In this document: positions 11,216 to 21,611 of the stretch, in pieces
Layout: the number at the start of each line of letters is the position of its first letter
How positions within the stretch are numbered: the stretch's first letter is position 1
From: Vesta saturnalis
Lineage: Eukaryota > Arthropoda > Insecta > Coleoptera > Lampyridae
Assembly (NCBI GenBank): GCA_036346205.1
Contig: JARFJB010001987.1
Coordinates: 3,259,001-3,323,000, forward strand
Length of the DNA: 64,000 bases
Direction: 5' to 3'
Notes under the pieces: model-generated
Databases searched by the model: none
The model's input: the letters and a program-made list of their open reading frames with translations, nothing else
What the model was told of the DNA's origin: nothing
Program-made: the position numbers and the translations under genes

Positions 11216-11302
11216 CGTGGGGAATCCCAAGGTCAAATGACGTCAAAAAGTGAAAGGTGAGGTGTCCCCCTTCTACTCACAGGTAACACTGCCTATCCAA
11301 AA

Positions 11303-12178
11303 CCTAATAAAAGTAAACCGGTAACTGGCAATGAAGATAGTGAGTTTTTAGTACTAGGATCTATTGCTGAAAATTCCCACAATAGTACTAGAGTAATTGC
11401 TAGACAAACAGATTTAAGTAGAGGAAGTGTGAGAAGAGTTCTCAAAAAACACAAATTTCATGCTTATCACATAGAAATTCATCAAAATTTGTATGGCAAT
11501 GACTTTCAACAACGAATGGATTTCTGTATGTGGGCAATTGAAAAAATAGGGGATCAACAAGATTTTTTAAATTTCGTTTTGTTTACTGATTAATCAACAT
11601 TTCACAACAACGGTTTGGTAAATAGACATAATTTTCACTATTATGATACCGAGAATAGGCATGCTTTTAATACTGTTGACCGCCAAAATCGTTGGAGCAT
11701 AAAGGTATGGGCAGGAATTATTGGAGATCAGGTAATTGGACCATACTTTTTCAATGGTCATTTAAATGGTAGAAAATTGTTGAGATTTTTAAAGCGAGAC
11801 TTTTGGACACTTCTCGAAAACGTTCCGTTGAACATTAGAGGGACTATGTGGCTACAATTAGATGGGGCACCGGCACACTTTGATCGTAGAGTTAGAAATT
11901 ATTTAACTGGGAAATTTGTTAATAAATGGATTGGAAGGAACGGACCATGTCATTGGCCACCAAGATCGCCTTGTCTTACTCCAACGGATTACTTTTTATG
12001 GGGATTAAAAATATTGTTTACAATATTCCTGCTACTACTGTAGACAATATGAAAGAGAATTAGAAATGCGGTGGACACAATTACTCCAGATATGTTAAGA
12101 AAAGTCAGACAAAATTTGGAAGAAAGAATTAGACTATGCATTCAAGAAGACGGTCATCAGTTTGAACCTTTACTGTAG
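11303..12178 (+). pseudogene. DD41D mariner transposase, broken (copy 2)
   Basis: The best frame is 11615-12043 (142 codons) and covers the catalytic core after the first Asp. QLDGAPAH carries the second Asp and TPTD the third, with 41 residues between. As in copy 1, a TAA (11591-11593) directly follows the first catalytic Asp (GAT, 11588-11590). A frameshift near 12005 and small deletions near 12055 break the C-terminus. The N-terminal DNA-binding part is truncated. Confidence 0.8.
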
Positions 12179-12307
12179 TGACAAATCCAGCAGTAGGCTT
12201 TCGGTGCATAATGTAAAACGGTCTTTTTCAAGACCAGCAACCGTATAACCTTGATAACCTTAATAAACCAAAAACCGTTTAACACATTTGTAACCTTTGT
12301 AAATCAC

Positions 12308-12949
12308 AGAATTCTAACTGATCGACATGAGTTAATGGCGTAATTTCTAAAAATCTAACAAATACACTAATTTCTCGAAAAGTATTGAAGTTAGGTAAAG
12401 GGAACCCTAATACAGTTCGAACTATTGTCAAAAGACTATTCCATTCCGATAAAAATTTCTTGGGCGTTGTATTTAAAATAACAACGATATTTAACTTTGA
12501 AGTTTGTTAACTTTACGCGTTATTCTTTGTATTTTATAAATTATGATTTGAAACAATAAACAACAGAATACGTACTTCCAAATATCCTTATTACAATGAC
12601 TTAGATTAGATTGTCTCATCTTTTCTGAATCGAAAAATACTTGGAATTTTTTAACAACCCTACATTTTCAAAAAATGTTAAATATTTCGGAAACTGTAAG
12701 GTTTAGGTATAGGAACTCTAATGAAAGTCTACCTTATTTTTTCACCTTATTTCAAAAAAAAATTAAAAGGAGGGTATTCCATTTAAAATAATACAACTTT
12801 GATAAGTAACAAGTTTGTAGATCACCCTGTATAAATCAAACTAATTTTAGATTGTAGTCCTAGAACGCTTACATATTCTCGCCCAAACAGATTTAGAAAA
12901 ATGCAGTCGGGTGCTAGAGACCGACGCGTTGGTGGTGACCCACCCTGTA
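12308..12949 (-). repeat. Right terminal inverted repeat of mariner copy 2
   Basis: About 640 bp, the reverse complement of 112-758. It contains both the inner (12831) and outer (12949) CACCCTGTA termini. Confidence 0.85.
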
Positions 12950-12951
12950 TA

Positions 12952-13326
12952 TAATAATAACAGTGTATGCCTATCCCAACATGGAATTTTACCCCAACCC
13001 GAAAGATAAATGTAGCCTTATCTGACTATAACAATGTGAAACACTAAAGTTTCGTGATTAACATATATTTTCAAAATGATTAGTGGACAGGGCAAGTCGC
13101 CAGATTTTACGGGTGATAAATTCACGTTTAATCAATTTAGCTAATTTAATAAGAGAACGTAATGCTCCTCTCTGCTACGCTGAAAAATCGTTCTTAAAAC
13201 GTAACCCTGAAACGGAAAATTTATATATACATATATAACCGCAATAGTTTACGTTTGAAGGGTAACACTTGACTTTCGTTTCACAATATCCAAACATAAA
13301 CCCCTCCTTAATAATGACAAATTAAA

Positions 13327-13332
<6 letters not shown>
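12952..13332. other. Flank of mariner copy 2, similar to 2690-3010
   Basis: Non-coding. Up to about 13265 it aligns with 2690-3010, which supports duplication of a segment larger than the transposon. Confidence 0.5.

Positions 13333-13398
<66 letters not shown>
13333..13398. repeat. (TA)n microsatellite
   Basis: A pure TA run of about 66 bp. Confidence 0.95.
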
Positions 13399-13399
<1 letters not shown>

Positions 13400-14479
13400 C
13401 ACATATAATCGGAGAAGCTTGTTCAGTTCGTATACTAACATGCATATACGAATGACTATCAATTTCCAATTAAATCAATGATCTGAACACACTTATCCCC
13501 AATAAAAGACACTGTACTTAAAAGCTAACGCAGATAGTATAAATAATACGACATCGACAACCGGTATACACAAGTTATGCTTTGAGCTTTTACTACTGCG
13601 CAACGATACCATAAACAGTAGTTATTAACATAATATCAAAGGTGGAAGCTAAATACTAAAACCACACTGGGTGTTTTATGTACAAGTTCAATGAGAATTA
13701 TTTTAAATTTGGTCAAGTCAAAGTTTATAACAGTTTTGTACTAGTGAAATAGTATAGTCTCAACACACCAATACAGACTAGACGAAGAAGAAGAAGAAAA
13801 AGCTCTATAGACCGAAGATGAGTTATATGTGATAATCCACGTCCTGGTTAAATATACTTCTTTGAATTTAAATATCGTATTTTGTCATGTGTGTGTAACT
13901 AACATTTTTTTCGTCCGAATTAATAGCGCTTTTATTGTTTCACCAAATGAAGAAATACTTTTTAAGAAAATTCTCCTCTGTAAATGATGATTTACACCCC
14001 GTAGAACAGCAACCAGAATTTTCTAAAATATATTTTACAACACACAAAATCGCCGTTAAGAAAACCACACCTTAGGAGCAAAGCATTCAACAAAATTTTC
14101 TTATCAAATTCTTGGTTGTAATCAAAATGTTAAAACAGATGAATTTCAATAAAGTATGTTTAGTAATATGTAATTATTCAACGGTATTACCATCTAGTGG
14201 TAATTTAGTAAACCAGAACCCACTAGTAGATTTATTTTAAGAACTTTTATAAAATAAATCTAAATACGACCAAGGAATAATTTAATCACTTATAATAAAT
14301 GGTAAAGGTAGTAAGTACAGAAAATTTTGATCATTTTGGTAGAGAAATAAGTAACGAGTAAACAGAAGTAAATAAGAATCCTAACTATTCACGTTACAGA
14401 TAAATTTTTTTTACCAAACAGTAATAATCAGAGAAAATTTATAGAATCGACCACAAAGTATCCGATATCGATTTTTGCA
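13399..14479. other. No recognised features
   Basis: AT-rich. No long open frame, inverted repeat or known element end is seen. Confidence 0.4.
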
Positions 14480-14890
14480 CGTTACAAATTTTTAACTCTT
14501 TTTTAAATTTCGTAAGGGGTTGGCATTTTAATTTATCTGGCAATTTATTATATATCGCACAACCAGCATAGTTAGGTGATTTTGTGTAAGTTTAATTTGT
14601 GCTTTTTCATATAAATTTTGTTACCTGATCGTGTGTGATGGCTATGAATGTCGCTCCTTAACTTAAATTTATGTGTATTTTTGTGAATGTGAGTTGCTAT
14701 TTTATATATTTAGATACATGTTACTATCATTTCTCTAAAGGTATTTCTATTGGATTCTCTGTATGGTAGATCAAAAATTACTCTGAAATCCGGTTTACAA
14801 ATGCGGCTTGACCCCATACTATTATATTATTATGAGCAATTATGGAGTACACCAGTAAGCAGACAACAGGTGTGTAGTAACATTTTAGTA
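14480..14890 (-). pseudogene. C-terminal remnant of a CR1/jockey-like non-LTR ORF2
   Basis: The minus strand reads a run ending in IIVWGQAAFVNRI (about 14790-14870), then RVIFDLPYRES and, further on, HHTRSGNKIYMKKHKL and YNKLPDKLK. These are the post-RT blocks (HSIISYG-VWG, QKRAIRI-LPYRES, HNTR, YNKLP) conserved at the C-terminus of insect non-LTR polyproteins. Stops and frameshifts break it. The RT itself is absent. Confidence 0.7.
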
Positions 14891-15630
14891 AATTGAGATA
14901 GGTCACGTTGTGAGATTTTTTTTGGCGCAATGGGTGTAGTTAGATATTGCTGATATTTTACGATCGTGTGTTTGTACGAGAGTACTTTTTTGAGCATAAT
15001 GTAAGTTTGGTGTAAATGTTTCACCACTGGAATTTGTAGAAAGCGTTGAGTGCCACATAAAAGCATATTTAGATGTTATATGTTGTATTAAAGATTGTGA
15101 GCTGAAAAAATAGATTTACAATAGAAACAATATTTTAGTAAAACTTCTCATAAAACGATAATGTGAGTAGGTAGCGCGGCACTTGAGCGTGGGAAAATTT
15201 TGAAGACCATGGAGAAATTTTGCGGATCGTGGGAACTATATTTTGGCAATATTTGGCAATTGTCCCGGGCCAACTTTGGTGTTTATCTGCACCTATCCTG
15301 ATTATTACGCGTGGAACATTCTTAAGAGTGTGGGAACTTTATGTTTCTTTGATTTACGCCGCCTCGCATACCATTACTTAGTGGGTCACCTTGGACAGCG
15401 TGTGAGAGAGTTTTATTCATGTCAGGCCAGCTATCTTGTTTCCTTACCTTTATTTTAGGCAATACGACTTAAAATTTTGTGGATTATGTGTAGTGTCTTA
15501 AGTTCACCACCAACGTTTAAGAAATTAGTAACTTAGTAGTCCTTAAATAAATTTTTGACAGAATTGTAACGCGTCGTCAATTTGTTAGTTTTATTTCATT
15601 AATTACAAAAGTACTGAAAAAAGTAGTAAC

Positions 15631-15666
<36 letters not shown>

Positions 15667-17097
15667 TCGTACTGGCCGACAGAACCAATGATCCAATTAC
15701 AGTACAATACAAAGTAAACATAATTGAAAGAAAACAAACAATTAACTAAAAATTAAATGCTAAACTTGAACAATAACACTAATGAGAGACTACAACTTAG
15801 GAGTATCTAGTCTGTTGTGGATAATGTTATAAACAAACGTCAAGCTAGACTTAATTCTCCTACTTTCTAAAGACGGGAAATGGAACGTAGATAGTAAAGA
15901 CTTATGATGATAAATTAACAAAATTACTTAAACTTATTTGTAATGAGTAATGATGTAAATTTAAATTATTGTATTATTCTGCAAAAAAAATATTACTGTA
16001 TTTAAATTAAAATAAAAATTTAAAAAAATATTTCTTTGTTAAAGAAACTAGCAAAAATATTTTTCAAAGTTAAATTATACTTATAACCAATAATCTTAGC
16101 AAAACACCAACAATAAAATTGTTACTGTCTAATAACGATATGTGTAAACAACACCAGTAGCTGTAGAGGTCGCAGTTCCAATTCACTTGTTACACGCACA
16201 AATAAGCTTACAAGATTATAAGTGCAAGTGTACACGAATTTAAGCGGAAATTAACGAAGCGCGACAAATTCCCTTCGTGTCTAAGTTCTACCGCGCTTTG
16301 ATGACAGTCTCCAGACTGTTTTCTTATTCTATTCTATTCTAAGAATAGGTTAAAATAATTCTCTTTGATATCAACTGAATTTGATTGTATTTAATAAAAT
16401 TTATATAAAATGCTGAACGGTTACTACAACATTACTATTTTAATTTATAAAATATCAATAATATTGTCATTTTGAAATATCAACATAAAAGAATAGTTTC
16501 ATATACTTTGCTTGGTGCTGCAGTGTCGTAGCGCTTATGGACCAGCCGCCCTTAGTTTTGAGAGCAATTATATTTAAAAAAACTCCTACAAGTACGTGTA
16601 ATAAATCCCAGTATAGATATTGCGGAACGAACATTGTCATTAACATGGTATGAAAAAGTAAATTTGTTATCAAAGTAGACTCCTAAGTCGTTCACTAGTT
16701 TGCAACGGGCATAGTACACTTAAATACTACTTTTGTTTATTTAACCCTCTCCAAAGAATAAGATTTGAGTTCTTTTAAACTCTTTTATAATTCCAACATT
16801 TTTGAATAAAATTTAATACCTGAGATGATTATTTTTTATTACGTTTTATTAGAAGTGAATGGGTTAAATTTATAAAGATATCAATTACTTGTTAATTTTT
16901 ACGTTGCTTGCTAATTAATTTCGGTTTGCGTAAATGAATTTAAGCGTTATGTTCACTAACTCCTTTCTTAATTGCTTTCAACGACTAGCTCAAGTTAATA
17001 TAAAGAAACGATTTCTGTTATCATTGCCCACAATTATGCTCATTTCGATTTATTTATTTATCTGGATTCCTATTGAGCTGACTTCTTTTTGCATTTA
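14891..17097. other. Mostly unassigned, with one (AAT)n microsatellite
   Basis: Contains an (AAT)n run at 15629-15666 and a short TTCTA repeat near 16320-16340. A 71-codon open frame (15243-15458) and a few others show no recognised family. Sequence just above 14890 may belong to the non-LTR remnant. Confidence 0.4.
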
Positions 17098-18389
17098 TAC
17101 AGAGTTCGGCATAGCAATGTTACCATTTTTAACACTAAATATTTATTGAACGAAACACAACACATTTTTTATTCTTATCATAAATTGATCTACATACCTA
17201 TGGATTTTATATGTCGGTAGTGGCAGTTAAAAAATGGATCGCTGGACTTTACCATCAAACATTTTTGTTGTCGAAAAATTTGCAAATTTTCACTCAATTG
17301 CTGCAGTACAACGTCCGTTTCGTGCGGAATTGGGAGACAAAGGCAGAGAGGGTACACCATCTCGGCTGACCATACGCAGATGGATCAGGAAATGGCAAGA
17401 TGAAGGATCCGTTCGCAACAAAAAAGGAATGGGTCGCAGAAGATTTGTCAGAAATGCAGAAAATATTGAACAGGTGAGAAATGCATTTGAGCACAGTTCT
17501 GAACGTTCCGCAAAAAGGCATTCCTTCACTCTCAATATTTCTGAAAGAAGTCTTCGAAGAATATTGCACTTAGATCTAAAGTTCCATCCATACAAAATGC
17601 AAATTGTTCAAGAACTGAATGCACGTCACAAAGAAAATAGACTGCCATGTCAGAATATTTTCAACGCCACTGAAATCAATCCTGATTTGCCAAATCAGCT
17701 TCTAATGTCTAACGAAGTCAATTTTTATTTTATTTATTAGGATTTGTCAATAAACAGAATTATCGCAGTCCAAAGGTAATTGCTTGGTGTGCTGTTGGAT
17801 CAATGGGAATCATCGGACCTTACTTCTTTGAAGATGTTAATGGTGGATCGGTAACGGTAAATTCAGAGCGTTATGTTGAGATGTTGATAAATTTTATGCA
17901 ACGAGAGCTACATCAGCGAGGAATCGAGAATGTTTTTTTTTCCAGCAATACGGAGCCACCGCTCATACCGCCTGCCGAAAGTTAGAAACTTTACGTAACA
18001 TGTTCCCTGGACGTTTGATTTCACGTTTCGGCGATATTCCCTGGCCAGCATGCAATCCAGACCTGACAGCTACAGATAATTTTCTCTGGGGGTACCTTAA
18101 AGAAAGAGTGTTTTCCGTAAGAATTAATAACTTAAGCGAGTTAAAAACCGCATTACTGCCGAAATTGAAGCTATCCCTGAGGAAACATTACGACGAGTTA
18201 TGGCAACTTTCCCGCAACGTCTTCAACCTTGCATAGCAGAAAATGATGATTATTTGAAAGATTGTATCTTTAAGTCATAAAATCCAAAGCTATGTAGATT
18301 AATTTATGATAATAATAAAAAATGTATTGCGTTTCGTTCAATAAATATTTAGTGTTAAAAATGGTAAGAGTGCTATGCCGAACCCTGCA
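17098..18389 (+). mobile_element. DD41D mariner-type transposon with about 96-bp TIRs
   Basis: The left end TACAGAGTTCGGCATAGCA (from 17098, after TA) and right end (reverse complement TGCAGGGTTCGGCATAGCA, to 18389, before TA) form inverted repeats of about 96 bp. They include ACACTAAATATTTATTGAA near the left and TTCAATAAATATTTAGTGT near the right. The 1.29-kb unit contains one transposase gene. Both ends and the TA duplication are present, so this is a complete but decayed insertion from a lineage distinct from copies 1-3. Confidence 0.9.
17234..18236 (+). pseudogene. DD41D mariner transposase with both visible catalytic Asp changed
   Basis: A 168-codon N-terminal frame (17234-17740) holds two helix-turn-helix regions (SIAAVQRPFRAELG, LTIRRWIRKWQDEGSVRNKK). 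It ends in LLMSNEVNF, where family members have Asp-Glu, so the first catalytic Asp is Asn. After a frameshift, 17803-17985 encodes the IGPYFFEDVNG core. A further shift gives QQYGATAHTA, with Tyr at the second Asp (near 17950). The last frame (18000-18236) has WPACNPDLTATDNFLWGY with the third Asp intact. Spacing from the second to the third position is 41 residues. Confidence 0.85.
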
Positions 18390-19514
18390 TATTCAATATT
18401 TGTATAAGTTTTTAATATTAATATTCTTTGGCAATAAAAGTAAATCTACGTTATACTCATTTAATTAAATTCCAAATCTGAACGAAAATGTATCAATCAA
18501 ACTTATAATATAAGATAACCTTCTTAAAACTAACATAAAAATAAAATCCTTATCAGAATTAAACGATTGTTTTCCTTAATTGTGACAGTCAAATGTAAGG
18601 TTTCGAGAAATCAAACACACAAAAAAGTTTTATTTATTAACACAAACAAAAAAGGTTCTTACTTATTTTCGTTGTAACTGATGATGTAATGCTGGCGTTT
18701 CCTTGACCGATGATAAGGGGGCCTCAGATAGGTTAGAGGCAGTCTGGAACCGCTTCTCGATTGTTATCCTTATCTTTCCTTATACTTTTGTGTAGCTAAA
18801 TACACTTCTAATTTTATTTCATCAGTTAATGATTTTAGTAAATATTAAATATTAGTAAATCGTTGTTCGATATATTTACACTATACAGTTTTTACTAATT
18901 GTTCAAATTTAATCAAAAACGGCGTGCGCAACAAACTACATGCGAATTACGGGAAGCCATACTTTCTTTATCAATGTTCTTTAGTTATTACACTTTATAC
19001 ACCGCTCTATCAACTAGGTCGATTGTCTTATTGTATATTTATCACTCGCTATTAAACCATCAACTTAGGACACTTTACTTACGCAATCTCTCTATTACAC
19101 CAAAATTGCCAATTTTTGCACTTTTTATTATTTTAATGAGGAAGATAATTTTCTACTTCTTCCCTAACACCGTTAATCAATTCTTACTTGTAATTTTCAG
19201 TCTTTATCAGGATGCGTGACTATACAATATCACTTATTGCAGCGGACCGATAACTTGCAAACTCATATCGCCTATTTTATGCGATCTACGAGTTTTTATA
19301 ATTGCTGGCACCTGTGCACTTAGCAAGTCAATTTATCTTAATAAATTCCGCGAATCTCATATCAGTACTGGTTTACAAGTATTTAGTGAACAATTAATCA
19401 TGACAGGAAAATTTGGATAAAGGACGGCATCTTGTTACTAAATATTAGGAAAATAATTAAAAATAGTAGGAAAATGGGATATCTGACGGCGTCCCTTTAC
19501 AAAGTGTACAGGAC
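18390..19514. other. Unassigned; possible 5' part of the Gypsy remnant
   Basis: Contains an unrecognised 106-codon frame (18899-19219) rich in Leu, Ile and Tyr. No RT, protease or Gag motifs are seen, so the Gypsy element to the right is 5'-deleted or the joining sequence is unrelated. Confidence 0.4.
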
Positions 19515-20252
19515 AACAATTCCCGACTGTAGTGGACAGTTTCTCAAAGTACGGACAAGCATACCCTATCATTTCCCTGACCGCCATCGAAATAGCAAAC
19601 AAACTAATTAACTATATGAGACATTGCGGAATTCCAACCAAAATCACTTGCGACAATGGAATAGAATTCAAAAATCACATATTCCACGACCTTTGTCTAC
19701 TACACTAAGTAGAGATTCTAACATCAATAACCCAATAGAAAGATTCCACGCATCTCTCATAGAAAGTATATGAGTTCTACAAGAGGAGAAACCCGATTCT
19801 CCCATAATACAATTAATGGATTAAGCCCTACTGTCATATAACAACAGTGTACACACATTCACCGGATATACACTGTTCAAATATTACGTGGACGATTATA
19901 CTTGAAAAATCCCTTTGAAAGAAATGAAAACGATCGAATTATGCAGTACCTACCAGAACAAGGGAATAACCTCGATATAATCTCTGACCACATTCATAAC
20001 AAACTGACAAAAGCCCAAAGACAAAACCTACACCGCGCAAATCGATATAAAAGAAGAGAGATCCAAATACACATAGAAAGACCCACATACAAATTAAACA
20101 ATAACACGACACAAAATAAAATATACCAGCCATATAAAAATGTCACAGAACCAGAGTTGATAGGAGATAACAAAATTAAAACAGAAGGTAAAATTTACCA
20201 TTTAAGGTCACTAAAAACTCAACGCTTTCTTACAGAAACTCCACCATCTTGA
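19515..20252 (+). pseudogene. Gypsy integrase, C-terminal part of Pol, broken
   Basis: Frames read VVDSFSKYGQAYP (first catalytic Asp, GAC at 19535-19537), GIPTKITCDNGIEFKN (second Asp, near 19650) and NPIERFHASLIES (catalytic Glu, near 19740). The C-terminal stretch continues in an open frame 19902-20252 that starts KNPFERNEND. At least two frame breaks lie near 19700 and 19890. The protein would join viral cDNA to host DNA in the nucleus. Upstream Pol domains are not seen. Confidence 0.8.
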
Positions 20253-21611
20253 CTCTGACGATGACGTTCCTTTTTTTAAGCGGATAAAATCCATTAACGA
20301 TCAAAGAAATAGCGAACCCCTTACTGCCTGTCCAACTTGGACAAGTGAAGGTAATAACGTCTAGACACACGTTCCTGTACCATATTGACCTCACACAACC
20401 TCTTGAACTATCATCAAAAATAAATATACCATTAACCACTTTCAAGGACTTGCTCCAAAAACAGAAAACTCACTTATCTAGTATATTACTCAACAAAATT
20501 TATAACGCAGAGTACTTAAATGGCATGATATTAGATAAACTACAAGCATTCTCAAACCCTACAAGACGAAAACGATCATTATTTGACGGTGTTGAAAAAT
20601 TATCAAAATGGTTATTCGGAACACTTGACTCGGATGACGGAGAATGCATTGATAAATACTTCGAAACCCCTAACCAAAATGACCAAAGTTTACAATCGGA
20701 ACTTTCCAAGCATGAAACTCTATTACGGGAAATGACACACGCTTATAAGGAACACTTTGCAAAACTTTTGGAAAACCAAATCACGTTACAAGATCAAGTA
20801 GCTAAACTAAAAAATAACATAAACGAGTTATTAGATCTTGAAACGGCGTTCTCATTAGTTAATTTAATTGATACTCTAACAACTCAACTGCAAACAATTC
20901 AAAATCATGTTGATAATATAGAATCTGCAATATCTTTTTGGAAACCTAACATTTTGTACAATTCTGTTATAAAACCTGAAAAATTAAAAACTATAATATC
21001 CAAGTTAAACAAAATATACAAAGTAAGACAAGAACCCCTATTACGTAACTTTGTGAATTACTATAATCTCTTTTCAACACAACTAACTTAGTGATATTTA
21101 AAATTCACGTACCCATCGTTGCGGAACCATATACATATTTTGAAATTTATCCCGTTCCTATCTTTAACCTCGCAGTTATCCCCGACTAACCCTTTCTTTT
21201 GCTCAACTCTGAGACGTTATGGACAACAAACGAAGATTGCACTGAAATAGAAAACTTTTACTATTGCCAACAAGTCTACCTACATAAATATCAATTATGC
21301 CTAGCTGACATCCTAATGAAAGGCCAGAACAGTTGCCAAGGAACCAAGACTCAATTAGCAGAAAACATCATAAGACAAGTAAATGCTCATCAAGTAATGA
21401 TACTCTCTGTTAAACCAGTTACCATCACTGTGGGATATGAGACAAATGGTATATATAAAATAATAAAACCATCCATCCTAACACTTGGAAATTGCCACAC
21501 GTAGAAAACATACAAGACGATCTCGTTTTCGAACTCCCGAAACTACACCTTACCTACAATGACACTGATTCAAACTCACCACTGGTGAAATTAAGTACTC
21601 TTAATGGTGTA

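Larger units (their letters stand above)
11279..12949 (+). mobile_element. DD41D mariner-type transposon, copy 2 (5' truncated)
   Basis: Starts abruptly at the position equal to about 1002 of copy 1, so the left repeat and the transposase N-terminus are missing. It then runs to a complete right end, CACCCTGTA at 12949, followed by TA (12950-12951). An inner CACCCTGTA ends at 12831. Sequence identity to copy 1 is very high over 1002-2383. Confidence 0.85.

Noticed and set aside
10971..11246. 91-codon minus-strand frame with internal repeats
   Set aside because: It simply translates the 77-89 bp tandem repeat, and no protein family fits.
7210..11280. Maverick as a clean insertion between two halves of one mariner
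   Set aside because: The two mariner pieces overlap (both contain the region equal to copy 1 positions 1026-1575), so they are not halves of one split copy. No matching target duplication is seen.
18899..19219. 106-codon hydrophobic frame as a host membrane protein
   Set aside because: No recognisable family or start context, and AT-rich DNA readily yields Leu/Ile/Tyr-rich frames of this length.
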